Below, piece after piece: positions 1 to 14,400 of a stretch of 56,607 nt of DNA. A program made the position numbers and the translations under genes. Source of the DNA: Scenedesmus sp. ARA3 (Eukaryota; Chlorophyta; Chlorophyceae; Sphaeropleales; Scenedesmaceae); NCBI GenBank assembly GCA_004335835.1, contig RWJK01001728.1, forward strand, positions 1,783 through 58,389, in the 5' to 3' direction. The notes under the pieces were generated by a model. It was not told the DNA's origin. It made no database searches and saw only the letters and a list, made by a program, of their open reading frames with translations. Each line of letters opens with the position of its first letter. The stretch's first letter is position 1.

Positions 1-1383
1 CAGCACGCCGGAGCGCTGCAGCACCATCGCGCGCTCCGAGACCTGCAGCGGAAACACAGGCGCGGCAACAAAACAACCGCTTTGATCAGCGTTGGCTCAT
101 GCAGCAGCAGCAGCAGCAGCAGCAGCACCAGCAGCTCACACGCCAGAGCGCTGCAGCACCATTGCACGCTCCGAGACCTGCGGCAGCAAACGACAGACGC
201 GCGTGCGTGCAGCGTGAGTGACGGCCGATGGAATCGGCGCGTCCCAGACTGCACCTGCTCACACAACTCCCAAGGTAGCAGCACGCCAGAGCGCTGCAGC
301 ACCTTCACACGCTCACCGGTTGTGCCAGCTTTTGCGCCAGCTGCATGATGCTGCGCTCAGCGCATCCCAGACACATTAACCATACCCCAATAACACAGCA
401 AAAGACCGAAGTAATAACAAACAGATTACAAAGCAATAAGCCCAACTCACCCGCTGCGCCAGCTTTTGTGCCAGCAAGCTGCGCGCTGCTGCCCCAGGAG
501 CATCGCCAGCCGCCGGCGGCTTGCCTGCCCGGTAGCGCACTGCAGGGAACTCGTGCAGGCTGGCAAGCGCTGTGGCTAGCCTGCTGGCCATGACTGGGCA
601 GCCATTTTAGGACATGAAACAGCACCACAACAATATATGCACGTTCACAAACAAACAAACAAACGACAAGAAGAATCATGTCTAACCCACCCGCTGCGCC
701 AGCTTTTGTGCCAGCAAGCTGCGTGCTGCTGCCCCAGGAGCATCCCCAGCCGCCGGCGGCTTGCCTGCCCGGTAGCGCACTGCAGGGAACTCATGCAGGC
801 TGGCCAGAGCTGTGGCGAGCCTGCTGGCAATAGAATCAACTTCGCCTTCAAACTCGCGAGGCACCGCTTCGGAGCGCTCTCCCATGAGCCTGCGCGTGCA
901 CGGAAGAGGATGAAGAAGAGGGCAGGTGAGATCAAATGGCTATGTAGCTACGATTGTAGCTGTTGATCATCATCACGATCATATACTTGTTTATGCAGCG
1001 GTTGTTCAGCAGTACGCTGTATCAAGCCTCTCTCGCTGTATCAACAAGCCTCACCGGATCATGGCGTGCGGGTGCTCTGTGACAAAGGTCCTGCTGTCCA
1101 CCACCACATACTCCAGGTTGACCTCCTTCAGCGACTTGAGCAGCGGCAGCAGCACCTGCGGCGGCAGCAGCAGATCATGATATGTAAAACTGATCCACCA
1201 CCACGTACTCCAGGTTGACCTCCTTCAGCGACTTGAGCAGCGGCAGCAGCACCTGCGGCAGCAGCAGAAACAGGGCAAGTATCACACAGGTGATGCGATT
1301 GTCCCCACTGGTGTCCGCATTCATGACCTCCAGATGGACCGTCTTGGGCGACTTGAGCAGCGGCAGCAGCACTTGCGGCAACA

Positions 1384-1414
<31 letters not shown>

Positions 1415-2998
1415 GAACACGTCTCGACACATGCAGCACGTCAGTCATCGCAGCTGCATGTAGCACACTGCTCTCCAAGTGAGGCGTGCTGCTCAGGCAA
1501 AGGCGGGAGTTTCATTGCATTGTTGGACCAGCTGCACAGCCGCTGACACTTGTGTGTTCTGCAGAGCATCAGGCAATGCACAAGTGCTGCTTGAGCCTAC
1601 CTGCGTGCACATAGCTAGCAGCACACGCCCATAGTGCTGCTTCTGCTGCTGCTGCTCCACAAGCGAAGTCTGTGTTCAACCTGAAATTCCAAATGCACTG
1701 CACCTCGCCTTGCACTTCTTGATCAGGTCCACTGCATCTGCTGGCGCGCGGTTGCTGAAGTAAAACCAAAAACCAACAACAGACTGCAAAGTCTGGCATC
1801 GTGTTCACTGCTAAGTACCCTACCTTGCACTTTTTGATCTTGTCCACTGCATCTGCAGGCGCCCTGTTGCTGAAGAACACGTGCACGCTGGGGTACAGCG
1901 GCTTGGTGGCAAAGCACCTGTGCTGCTGCACAGCACTAGGCTCTCACACATGTGTTGCTGAAGCACCCACCTGGCCGCCACTGCATGCTACGCTGACGCC
2001 AACCATACACAGTCTCAATTTGCCAATCGTGATAGTTAAGCCTTGGCTCACCACTGCACCCAAATGCACCCTACCTTGCACTTTTTGATCCTGTCCACTG
2101 CATCTGCGGGCGCCCTGTTGCTGAAGAACACATGCACGCTGGGGTACAGCGGCTTGGTGGCAAAGTCCGCCAGCAGTCGGCTGACTGCTGCAGGGCTGGG
2201 CGTGATGAAGTAGACTGCAGCCAGGGGGAGTGGCTCACGCGCCTTATCCAGATCCTCAACCACTGACACACCTGTGCAACGCACACGAAAAAGTTTTCAA
2301 GGGCAGGCACGGAAGAGTGGCAGTATGGCAGCTTGCTGCAGCTTGGCAGTGAGCACCTGCAAATGTACCTGATGAGCCTCACTGGGTGCAAGGTGCAAAT
2401 TGCCACAACTCCAGTACCCTTGTGTGCTGAGGCCGTCTCTATCCCTGCTTGTACCCTTGAACACATGACTTTCTATACACCAGCTATATGAGCCAACCTG
2501 CACAATGCACAACTCCTGCACCTGGCAGTGCTGCGGTAGCTCACCTGCAACGACCATGTCGTTACCCTTGCACACTGAAACTGTCTGGCTGCTGACCCCT
2601 GATCCTTCGCTGCTGATACCAGGCCTGCTGCTGGCTGTGCTGGCATTGCTGCGGCAGCCCACCTGCGTCCAGAATGTCGCTCATGCCCACAGCTGCTGAT
2701 GTCTTGTTCCAGCACTCTTGCAAGACTGCATGCTAGCAACCCTCTATCCCTGCTGATACCCTTGCACTAAAGGCTTGATGCACATCACTTATATAAACCG
2801 ACTTGCGCAATGTACGCTGCTGGAAGTGCTGCCCCAGCTCACCTGCGTCCAAGATGTCGCTCATGCGCACAGCTGCTGACGTAATCTTGGTGGTGAACGC
2901 ATCCATGACCAGCACCTTCCAGCCGCCCCCAGTTGAGTCATTCACACTGCCCAGCATCTCCCCCAGCACACGCTCCCGCACCACGCGCCGGATGCCCT
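1..2998 (-). CDS. SEC1/Munc18 (KEULE-like) SM protein, 5' part, truncated at window edge
   Basis: SM proteins bind syntaxin-type SNAREs and promote vesicle fusion at the plasma membrane or cell plate. Exons read on the minus strand are 2998-2843, 2271-2075, 1155-1055, 889-691 and 42-1, the last running off the window. Phases agree at every junction, giving about 231 residues. The order matches the N-terminal third of plant KEULE/SEC1: a VRERVLGEML helix, WKVLVMDAFTTK, a GVSVVEDL turn, AVYFITPSP, YPSVHVFFSNRAP, LKEVNLEYVVVD, then ASRLATALASLHEFPAVRYR. The first exon is not found. The exon at 2998 needs one G from upstream, and no ATG is available before its acceptor, so the start lies beyond 2998. 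All five visible exons have decayed partial copies in adjacent introns (see repeats). SLY1 or VPS33 is less likely, because the match to the KEULE order is close. Confidence 0.9.
130..310 (-). repeat. two copies of the acceptor edge of the SEC1 exon 42-1
   Basis: Segments 130-174 and 282-310 repeat the start of the exon at 42-1 (SERAMVLQRSGVL). The first keeps a CAG acceptor. Confidence 0.7.
444..590 (-). repeat. copy of most of the SEC1 exon 889-691 with its donor
   Basis: About 147 bases repeat the 3' part of the exon (ASRLATALASLHEFPAVRYR onward) and its GT donor, nearly unchanged. A shorter, more decayed trace is at about 317-348. Confidence 0.85.
1195..1385 (-). repeat. two copies of the acceptor edge of the SEC1 exon 1155-1055
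   Basis: Segments near 1195-1266 and 1343-1385 repeat the acceptor and the start of the exon (LLPLLKSLKEVNLEYVVVD). The second copy is more diverged. Both lie upstream of the real exon in gene direction, inside the intron. Confidence 0.8.
1709..1916 (-). repeat. two decayed copies of the end of the SEC1 exon 2271-2075
   Basis: Segments 1820-1916 and 1709-1760 repeat the 3' end of the exon. The longer copy still reads SVHVFFSNRAPADAVDKIKK and keeps the donor. Joining the longer copy to the real exon at its best acceptor would shift the frame, so it is unlikely to be a working alternative exon. Confidence 0.8.
2660..2706 (-). repeat. partial copy of the end of the SEC1 exon 2998-2843
   Basis: About 47 bases repeat the last coding bases and donor edge found at 2841-2887, with a few substitutions. 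The copy lies inside the following intron. Confidence 0.75.
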
Positions 2999-3380
2999 CT
3001 GTGTGTTACAAATGTCGTTACATGTGGTGTCACAAGGGGAAAGTAACACGGTGGACAGGAGGCAGCAGCGCTGTAAGTCAGAGCTGGGCATATGCAGATG
3101 GTGGAAGGCTGGCGAGTGTGGTAGGTGTGATTGGCACTACATACAGGCTGGGTTGTGCACTGACCACTGCAAGCAGCGCTGTGGTGACTGCAGACATACC
3201 ACAGCACTGCACAACTCTCGACAAGCAGCTGTGGCTGACTTCTACTGATGTAAGTGTTGCTGCACACATGTCAGCCTTGGCACCAGATGCAACTTTGCTA
3301 ACATTGGTTTTATCAGACGTGCTGTTGCTGCACGTTGCACATCTCCTGCGGGCTGGCAGTGCTGCTGCAGCTCTGCTGAT

Positions 3381-3426
<46 letters not shown>

Positions 3427-4356
3427 AGCAGCACTCCCATGTGCTGCGGTCCCATCACTCTGGCGTGCCAGGGACCATGCCCCAGCTGTATGTTGGACAA
3501 CTCCCCGTTTCTTGCAACTGCTGCTCACCCATTTTGCTGTTGCTTTGAGCGCTGATTCTCCTATACTCCAATCCTGCAAATCAACAGGAACCACATGCTT
3601 TGCAGCAGAGAGTTTGAACCAGCTGTACACGCCTGCAATCTGTCAACAGCACAACTCGCAACGGGCAGCAATTGGGCTGCACAACCAGCAGCAGGTCAAA
3701 GAACGCAAGAACGTGATGCGTTAAACAAGCACAAAACACTCGTGGGCCTGCAGCTGGGTTGCTCTCTACACACTGATGCCAGACAAGCTACCCCATGTGC
3801 TGCTGCTGCCTTCACCTTCAGTCGGAGCGCACACACGTCCAACAGCTGCCCCGGGCAGCTTCAGCAGCTGCTAACAGTTGACATGAGGGAATATATATGC
3901 AGTGATGTTGAAACAACAGTGCTCAGAGCAGCAATGAATAACCCTTGCGAACGGGCCAGTGGCAGGTTTGCAGGATCGCCGCTGTATAACAGCCCGGGAC
4001 CTCAACAAAAACCTTATGCTACAGCTGAACTCGACCGAGCTGTGATCACGTCTTCTGACCTCCGCTTTCAACACGTTACTGCCAGGGCTTTGACACCTGC
4101 ACAGCAAGCCGTGCGTCAACCGGTAAGACAATGATTCAGTTGCTTTAACGAGGTTTATACCACATTGTTTCACATCTTAAATCTCCAGGACTCCAGGTGC
4201 TTCGTCATCTCAGTGTCGGTCCTCGTCTACTACGCATTGCATTGGCTGTTGTCCACAAGAAACGTGTTGTGTGTCGTACCAGCTGCTTTCGATCTTCCGT
4301 GGCCAACCTAGCCAGGCGCAGTACAGGCAGCAGCTACTGCTGCTGCCTCAGCAACC
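2999..4356. other. flank between two divergent genes
   Basis: This stretch probably holds the missing first exon and promoter of SEC1 (minus) and the promoter and 5' UTR of the membrane-protein gene (plus). It contains a CTG run at about 3386-3429. An ATG-started frame of 179 codons at 3595-4134 has no recognisable domain. A good donor near 4121 could belong to a 5' UTR intron. I see no other gene. Confidence 0.5.
3386..3429. repeat. (CTG)n microsatellite
   Basis: About fourteen CTG units in a row, read directly from the sequence. Confidence 0.95.
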
Positions 4357-6481
4357 ATGTACAGCAGCAGCATGCATAGATCGCTGCACACTAGCTCTAC
4401 AGCAGCCAGTCAACCCTCAACTAGCGGCCTAGCACATCGCTATCCAGCGCTGCCAATCCCAGGCAGCCGTGCCAGCAGCAGTAGCAGTAGCAACAGCAGC
4501 AGCCGTCCCTGGCATTCGCAGAAATGCCAGTCTGCAGCCTCTGGAGATGCCAGCCAAGTGTACCGCTTTCGGCATCATTTTAAGCCGCAGCAGACGCAGC
4601 AGCCAGCAGATACGCTGCTGGGCTGGCCCTTGCAGGAAGATCCAACACAAAGCGACAGATTTGCTGTAGCAACAGAGCAGATGCGGATAAACCCGGAGAC
4701 GCTGTGGGATCAGCAGATGCCGCCTGGCAGCATAGAGCTGAACAACCCCTTTGCAAAGCACTTTCGGGCCACTAAGGTGCAGATGCCGGAGCCCTTCAGC
4801 CTACCTGGCACGGAGTATTGGCAGGTGGGGGAAAACGATAGCAACCACATGGTGGTTGCAGGACATGCAGCAGGATAATGGCCTGAGGGCAAAAGCGGTT
4901 GATGAAGTAGCAAGCATATCACAATGTCATAGGTGCTCCTTGTTGGCCTGTTGTTCTGATCACCCTTCGCGGGCTTGATGCCGGTGCAACTCAAAGAAGT
5001 GCAACCCAGCAAGGAGGGAAGCAATGCAGCCTGGACGCCGAGTATTGTTGTGGCACTCTGCACGTTGGAAGCCGTCTTCGCGCCTGCAGCTGTGTGCTGC
5101 AATGCAATTCTGTTGCACCTTCTACCAGCGCAATTGAAGCAAAACTTGGTGCAGTTGTCTCACTATGTAAAGCTAACACCAGCGGACCAATTCCTGACTT
5201 CTGCATGCCCCTGTCTCACTGCTGTTTGGCCCCGCAGGTTGAGGCTCTCAACGACTACAGCAGGGAGTGGCCCTCCTTCAAGCAAGTGGATGGCAAGTGG
5301 CAGTTCAGGAAAGGCTTCCTGGAGCCTTTCGATGACCCCAAGGTGGTGCCCTTCTTCTTCTATAGGGGCTTAGAAGCACTGAAGTACAGCTGGGGCGAGC
5401 GCGCATTCCAGGTTGCTGTCGCGGCTGCATACACAGGTGAGGTGGCTGTTGGTGGCAGCAACAGCGGTGGACAGCACGTGACGGGGCATGTCGCAATGTT
5501 TGTTTGCCTGCTTGCTGGTGTTCGAGGCGTACCAAGTGTTGTAGAAGGGGTTTCGTAAGGCAGTGGTGCCGCCCTTTTTCTATCGAGGGCTGGAAGCACT
5601 GAAGTACAGCTGGGGCGAGCGCGCTTTCCAGGTTGCTGTCGCGGCTGCCTACACAGGTGAGATGGTTGCTGGTGGCAGCAGCAGCAGTCGACCGCGCGTG
5701 ACGGCGCATGTCACAATGTATGTTTGTGTGCTTGTTGGCGTTCGAGGCGTACCAAGTGTTGTAGAAGGGGTTCCGTAAGGCAGTGGTGCCGCCCTTTTTG
5801 TATCGAGGGCTGGAAGCATTGAAGTACAGCTGGGGCGAGCGCGCATTCCAGGTTGCTGTCGCAGCTGCATACACAGGTGAGGCGGCTGCTGGTGGCAGCA
5901 GCAGCATTGGACAGCGCGTGACGGGGCATGTGGCAATGCATCAACGTGTATACAGCTGGGGCGAGCGCGCGTTCCAAGTGTGGCAATGGCAGCCGCATAC
6001 AGGTTTTGCATGCTTCTCGTTGACCGTCTTGCACTACACCGTCAAGAGGGACCAACACGCTTTAGCTTCGCACCAACCGAAGCTGATCTACTGCTGCGTC
6101 TCCTGCTGCTCTGCTGCTCCGGTTGCTGCTGCTGCTGCTGCAGCTGTGCACGTGGCCATCTTCGGCTGGTTCTGGCAGAGCAACCCAGCCCTGGCCCTTG
6201 CTGTGGGCCTCAACTGGGGCCTAGGCCACCTCACTGTTGCCAAGTGGGGCCTGCTGCTGCTGCTGGCTTCACAAGAGCGGCTGTGGGTGTACTTTGCATT
6301 CCTAGTGGCTCAGCAGATAGACCGGGCTATGGCTGCACTGTTCCCGCCGGTGCGGAGGTTCATGTGGGCCATGTTCACTGTGTGGGCGCTGTTTGTGGTG
6401 CTGTCGCCGGCGCACTACTACCCGCTGCCTTTCGCGCCGTTTGCGCCTGGCACTCTGGGAGCACAGGAGGCACTGGTGTAA
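4357..6481 (+). CDS. unrecognised multi-pass membrane protein, possibly organellar
   Basis: Exons are 4357-4824, 5238-5436 and 6144-6478 plus the stop at 6479-6481, giving 334 residues with consistent phases. The ATG at 4357 sits in a good context (CAACCATG). Residues 1 to about 60 are rich in Ser, Ala, Arg and His and lack acidic residues, which would suit a plastid or mitochondrial leader. The middle region (about 110-215) is soluble and aromatic-rich (EWPSFKQVDGKWQFRKGF, FFFYRGLEALKYSWGERAF). The last 120 residues hold about three to four hydrophobic segments (AIFGWFWQ, WGLLLLLASQERLWVYFAFL, FMWAMFTVWALFVVLSP). I do not recognise the family. Copies of the exon 2 end fill the second intron and a copy of the C-terminal end lies in the 3' UTR. 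Function is unknown; a thylakoid or envelope location is inference. Confidence 0.65.
5559..6003 (+). repeat. three tandem copies of the end of exon 2 of the membrane-protein gene
   Basis: Copies at about 5559-5662, 5779-5882 and 5946-6003 repeat the exon part coding FYRGLEALKYSWGERAFQVA. The first two keep the CACAG/GTGAG donor; the third is shorter. The spacer with the GAGGCGTACC core is also repeated, so the first units are tandem with a period near 220 bases. Confidence 0.9.
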
Positions 6482-6536
6482 GCCGTTGATTGCTGAGCCG
6501 TTGCACCTGAGTGCACAGCAGGAGCAAGTGTTGCAG

Positions 6537-6657
6537 CTTCTTGGCCATGTTCACTGGTGGGTGCTGTTTGTGGTGCTGTCACCGGCCCACTACTACCCGC
6601 TGCCTTTCGCGCCGTTCGCACTCGGCACCTTGGGAGCACAGGAAGCGCTGGTGTGAG
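6537..6657 (+). repeat. copy of the last coding segment in the 3' UTR
   Basis: About 120 bases repeat 6369-6481, coding the C-terminal VVLSPAHYYPLPFAPFA stretch and ending in TGA where the gene has TAA. Confidence 0.9.
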
Positions 6658-7208
6658 CGCTTTGATGCTGTTCGACGATGTGCAGGATGTGCATAAAACA
6701 TGTTTTTGCAGCACCAGTTACTGCCTTCTGATGGAGTGTGAGTCAGACCGCATGCCAGCTTAGCACATGCGTTGCTACTGACACTGCTGTAGGACCATGG
6801 CTTCTAGTGTTAGCCCGGCAGCGCAACATGCCTTGGTAACAGCCTCATGCATATGGGGGGCTTACTTTCTGCATCCGTTTTATGGACAGCGCACCAAGGT
6901 TGAGGCTTGCAGGCCAGTGGTCTCTTTGCCGTGTACCGTGTATGCTTGGTCGCTTGGTTTGGTTGGGACAGTGTGGTGCGCATGTAGCTTTGGTGCAACG
7001 CTGTGTGTGCAGTGGTTGTGGCAGGCTGTAGCAGGCTGTGGCAAGCACGCGTGCCTGCTGTGTGTGAGTGACCCTCGTGTCCGACGCAGGCCAGTGCTGC
7101 CTCTTCAAACTTTGGAAGTATTCAAGACTCAGCCGCGGGGCTGGGTTTGCACTATAATACTGCTGTGTATAATGCTCATTGTCATGTCCTTTTAGAGTAC
7201 TTGCATGT

Positions 7209-7213
7209 TGTAA
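7209..7213 (+). terminator. putative TGTAA poly(A) signal
   Basis: Exact TGTAA about 730 bases after the stop at 6481, a typical chlorophycean poly(A) signal. The long distance makes it tentative. Confidence 0.5.
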
Positions 7214-7540
7214 TCTTTCAGCAAGTCAGCTGGGTCGCTGGTGGTGCGGGCAGGGCCCCACCTGGCGTGCTGCAGCCTGCAGTGCAGCAGCTGCAGTGTC
7301 AGGATTGTTATGACAGCTGATACTGACACAGTCTCACCACAGGCCCACACAGCATGATAACTATGCTGGGTAATATGACATTATGTTGCTGATGTGTGCG
7401 TCTGCAGCTTGCGATCATCCACATACCTGTTCGTAGTGCTTCTTTGCTGGTACACCCAGTGTACAAGCAGTCAGCTTGCTAGCTGAGCTACGCGTTGCTG
7501 TCACGTGTCATCTAAACAATCCAACGTCACACCAAATAAA

Positions 7541-9975
<2,435 letters not shown>

Positions 9976-10019
9976 GCGAGCAGCAGCAGCAGCAGCATAA
10001 AAGCACAGCAGCAGCAGCA

Positions 10020-10155
10020 GCAGCCCTGGCTTGGGCTTGGAGCTGCACGAGACAGGGCCTCAGGAATGATGTATGCAAGCAGCGACAGCAACACAAGCAG
10101 CAGCAGCAGCAGCCCCGGTTTTGGGGATGCGGGGGACAGGGCCTTCGGCGTATTG
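10020..10155 (+). repeat. two decayed copies of the UPRT C-terminal segment in the 3' UTR
   Basis: Segments 10020-10072 and 10108-10155 repeat the [12 protein letters not shown] coding stretch of 9941-9972 with substitutions, separated by CAG-rich sequence. Confidence 0.8.
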
Positions 10156-10659
10156 CAGAACATTGCGCAAAGAGGAGTGAACTGCACAGCAATGTGCAGC
10201 CCCTGGCCGCTTCCCAGCATGGCAGCAGCAGCAGCGCCTGCTGCAGGGCCCACGGCAGGCTGCAGCAGCAGGAGCTGCACATTGCCTGTCAACGCAGCGG
10301 TGTTGTTGGTGGCTTTCAGCAAGCACAACGGTTGACTTTCTTGTGCTTGGCGGGATTGCACCAGACAGTATTCATAGTAGCTAGGGCACCCTGTCGGCTG
10401 TGGCATAGACTTCCTGCGGCATCATTGGGGTTGACGCAGTGCACATGGAGCACGCCGAACCGGCCACGTGCGGTTGCACTGCTGGCAGGATGGCTCAGCA
10501 GCTGAGTGCGCCAAGTTGCAAGTTGCTTGTTTTTTCAAATTTGCATGAGCAGCTGCAGATGCCAGCAATGCTTGTGCGTCACTACACGCGCGGGCCTCGA
10601 GGGATTCCCTGCCACAGGGTGCCATCAGCAGCTGAGGCTGCAGCAGTGCACTGTAGTGT

Positions 10660-10664
10660 TGTAA
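10660..10664 (+). terminator. putative TGTAA poly(A) signal for UPRT
   Basis: Exact TGTAA about 685 bases after the UPRT stop; a second TGTAA at 11048-11052 is an alternative. Confidence 0.5.
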
Positions 10665-11460
10665 AAGGACAATTCTATACACTGAACGCATGGTCTCTCA
10701 CCTTCAAGCAATGCTGGACCAGGAGTTGCTGCGCACACGTGATGACGTCAGCCAGACATGATCAGCACAATCAAGTCAATGACGTCTATGCCTTTCAGAG
10801 TGCTGTGCCACATAATAATCACCGCAGATTGCAGGTACGCCTGGTCCAGCTACGCTCCAGCAGTCCAAACAAACCAGCTGCTGGCGCTTGGCCGCCAAGG
10901 CTGAGCCTGAGCCTTTGACAGCGGTCCTGAGTGTACTATCCTGCAGCTGCCAGCTTGATGAGAAAGTGTAGTTGAGACGGATGGAAATCAGCATGTTTTG
11001 GACACAATTGAAGATGCAACGACGACAACCCGATGCACAGTCCACTGTGTAAGCTGCTGGCAGTACTGCCGTGCCAGGAAAGCCTGGTTGATTCAGGAAC
11101 GCTCCCTGACCACCGATTCACCGTGAACTCTCTAGATAACCATAAAACATCAAGTGATAACGCGGCAACAGCGTATGCATCGTCAACGTGGACTTCAGCC
11201 TACCAGCAGTGCAGCGCGCCCGCTACAGTTTGGCTTTTCCATGAGCATCAGCGGTAGCAAAGCTTGATAAAAGAGATATTATGTCATTGGAGAGTGTGTT
11301 CAAAAGCGACTTCGCTGGCGTGAGAACATGTGTGGGGCAGGTAGGTCTTAGGGCTCACGGGATCTGGACATCACTGGGCCTGCTGGGAGCAAATGGCCCG
11401 CGAGCAGCGTTCCTGTGTGTCAGCATCTCAGTGTGCATCAACACCAAACCGTCACACAAG

Positions 11461-14400
11461 ATGATGCTCTCCAACAAGCTCAGCGTGGTACGCAGAATCA
11501 CCTTTCTAGCACGTAGTGCTCTCTTTCGGACGAACTGCAGCTGAAATCGTTTTCTTTGCAGGCCGCCAAGGCCAGCGTGGCCAGCAAGGCCAGCCGCTCC
11601 CGCTCCGTGGTCTGCAGGGCCGAGGAGGGCAGCAGCATCGCCAAGGTGCGACCCCGGAGTAGCAGCGGATCGCTGCAGCCATAGTAATCAACGATGGATC
11701 TGGAGCATCAGCATAATCGTTGCAGCAGTAGATCTGGCAGCTGCCTGAGCTGCTGATGCTTGATTGACTGCAGGTCGACAGGAGCAAGGACCAGCTTTAC
11801 TTCACCAGCGAGTCCACCCTGCAGTACCTGGATGGCACTCTGCCAGGGTGAGGATTGCAGCACGCAATCAGCAGAACAAGCTCAGCTGGGTGCAGCAGCA
11901 GATCCCAGCCCATGCGCAGCAGATCGCTGCCGCATCAGCTGACAGTGACAACAGCAGCAGCATGCGTAATCTTCGCACGAGGGCACTGGTATTAGACAAG
12001 CAACAACATTGGAAGGCTGGTGCACATGGTGCAGCTGTAGCCTGCTGTGTCTTCTCAGCAGATGTTGTCGCTACATCGCAACAGATCCCCATGCAGTGAC
12101 TCATCTCTCTGTCGACACGCTTCGGCACACACATTGCTGCACCTCCGCAACGCCTGTTGTTTTTTCCTGTTCTGTTACTGTTGCGTCCTGCAGCGACTTT
12201 GGCTTCGACCCCCTGGGCCTGATGGACCCAGTCAACTCTGGTGGATTTGTCACCCCTCAGTGGCTGGCCTACTCCGAGGTGATTGCCACATCTAAATAGT
12301 CAGATATCACATCAAGGCTACTGCTGGAGCTTGCAGGGGCAGCTGTAGCAGCAGCAGCTTGGACAGCAGCAGCATCAGAGGCAGCACATTCAGCAGGTGT
12401 CAAGGGCAGCACTGCTGGCAGCTTGCAGGAACTGCGCTGGCAGGCTGGGGATCTGTCAGTTGGCAGGCGTCAACACCTGGCAAGCAGCAGTGCTGCACCA
12501 TGAACAACAGAGGCGCATGGCGTGCAGATCGCAGCAGCATGCTGGCCTGCAAAGCAGCTTGTTGCAACTAGCAGCTGTGTCACTCAAGGCAGCAGCAGCA
12601 GCTCTCGCGTTGCCACAGCTACTGAAGTTGGTGCTGATCACCAGCAGCTGGCGCGACAGCAATGCAGCGGCTGCTACCATCAGTGCTGGGCGACGGAATG
12701 GGTACCACAGCAGCTTCCTTATTTATCGCGACAGCAGCAGCAGCAATGGCAACCCCGTCATGCAACAGCAGCAGCAGCAGTGGCAACCCCGTCATGCGAG
12801 GAACAGCACAACAGCAGCAGCACGCAACTACGCGTGTTGCTTTGTCAACTCTGCAACCGATCACTCAACATCAATTGTCATGTTCCCGCCGCTGTGCAGG
12901 TGATCCACTGCCGCTGGGCCATGCTTGGTGCCGCCGGCTGCATTGCGCCAGAGATCCTGGGCAAGGCAGGCATCGGTGTTGACATCAGGTGGTTCGAGAC
13001 CGGCGTGATCCCCCCGGCAGGCACCTACGACAAGTACTGGACCGACCCATACAGCCTGTTCTACATTGAGGCCATTGCCATGAACTTCGCTGAGCTGCGC
13101 AGGTGGCAGGACTTCAAGTGAGTGTGAACTTCACAGCAGCTGGTGCTAGATCTAGTTACACTGATAGCTGCTGTTCTACATTGAGGCCATCGCGATGAAC
13201 TTCGCTGAGCTGCGCAGGTGGCAGGACTTCAAGTGAGTGTGAACTACGCAGTGGATGGTGCTCTAGTTACACTGATTTGGTTACAGTGATAGCTGCTGTT
13301 CATAATTGAGGCCATTGTGATGAACCTTGTGGAGCTGCACAGGAGGCAGCACTTCAAAGGAGTGCTGAGCTGGTGCAGGGCCTGCAATTGCAGTAGGCGG
13401 GGGTGTCAGTTGCACCTGGGTCAGCTGTAGTTGGGAAGGCTGTGCCAGGTCCCAGCAAACGTTCGTCTCCAGGGGGTAACACTGGGCCTTGTAGAGGGTG
13501 TACTTCCAGTAATGGAGGGGTCTGCGAGCTGGCTACAACAAGGGTGCCTGCTAGATGGGATGCCAGAGGCATGGCTGAAGCATGCTGCACTGCAAGCGGA
13601 GAGGCAGCCTGGTTGCTCAATTCAGATGCACATGCGGCAGCATGCAGTTTCGGCAGAACCTATCGACATCAAACAAACAGTTGAGGGTCATTCAGGTGAA
13701 TAGCTGCATGTGCATCGTGCATGTACTGCGGCTTCTGTTTGGCGGTGGTGATCCCGGTCTTGACGTTCTTGCCACTGTGCCTTCTGTGTTGCTGCTTTGC
13801 TGCTTGCAGGAACCCAGGCTCAATGGGCAAGCAGTACTTTGTTGGCCTGGAGAAGGTGCAGGGTGGCTCTGGCGACCCCGCATACCCCGGTGAGCAGATG
13901 CACGGTGTTCTGGTTAGATGAGACAGGCGGAAATTGCCAGGGCATTGGGGGTTCAGTTGCACCATACCCCGGTGAGCAGATGCACGGTGTTCTGGTTAGA
14001 TGAGACAGGCGGAAATTGCCAGGGCATTGGGGGTTCAGTTGCACCATGTGACCGGCCACATGCTGCTGCGATGCAGCAAATTTGCCATCAAGTCAGCTGG
14101 CTTCGCAATACATTGGCACACGTCGTCCAAGTTTTATTATTATTTTTGCAAGTTTGAGGGTGTTCGTGTCATATGTGCTGATCGCGGGATCGGGGAGCGG
14201 GTTTGCGAGATTGGGCGACGCCCGGCGTATGGAGATCGGGTCGAGATCTCGTCAAATTTGCGTGCAATGCATCGACAGGGCGCAAACCCGATATCGCTTC
14301 AATATCTATTTCGTCTCTGCTGTGTCTTGTCTGTGTATCCGTCTCGCACCTGCTGCTCACTGCCTCTGACCTTGCTGCTCTGCTGTGTTCTGCAGGCGGC

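Larger units (their letters stand above)
6482..7540. other. 3' UTR of the membrane-protein gene and 5' flank of the UPRT gene
   Basis: Holds the duplicated C-terminal segment, then non-coding sequence to a TGTAA at 7209-7213. The remainder is presumed promoter and 5' UTR of the next gene. No further gene seen. Confidence 0.6.
9976..11460. other. UPRT 3' UTR and LHCA3 upstream region
   Basis: Contains the two C-terminal copies, TGTAA motifs at 10660-10664 and 11048-11052, and then the presumed promoter and 5' UTR of the antenna gene. No convincing extra coding region. Confidence 0.6.

Noticed and set aside
1709..1916. The longer SEC1 exon copy as a mutually exclusive alternative exon
   Set aside because: It keeps an acceptor-like CACAG and a donor, but its phases do not fit the flanking exons, so inclusion or exchange would shift the frame.
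3595..4134. 179-codon ATG-started frame upstream of the membrane-protein gene
   Set aside because: No domain or family similarity. Composition is like the surrounding non-coding DNA. Kept only as a remark on a possible 5' UTR intron.
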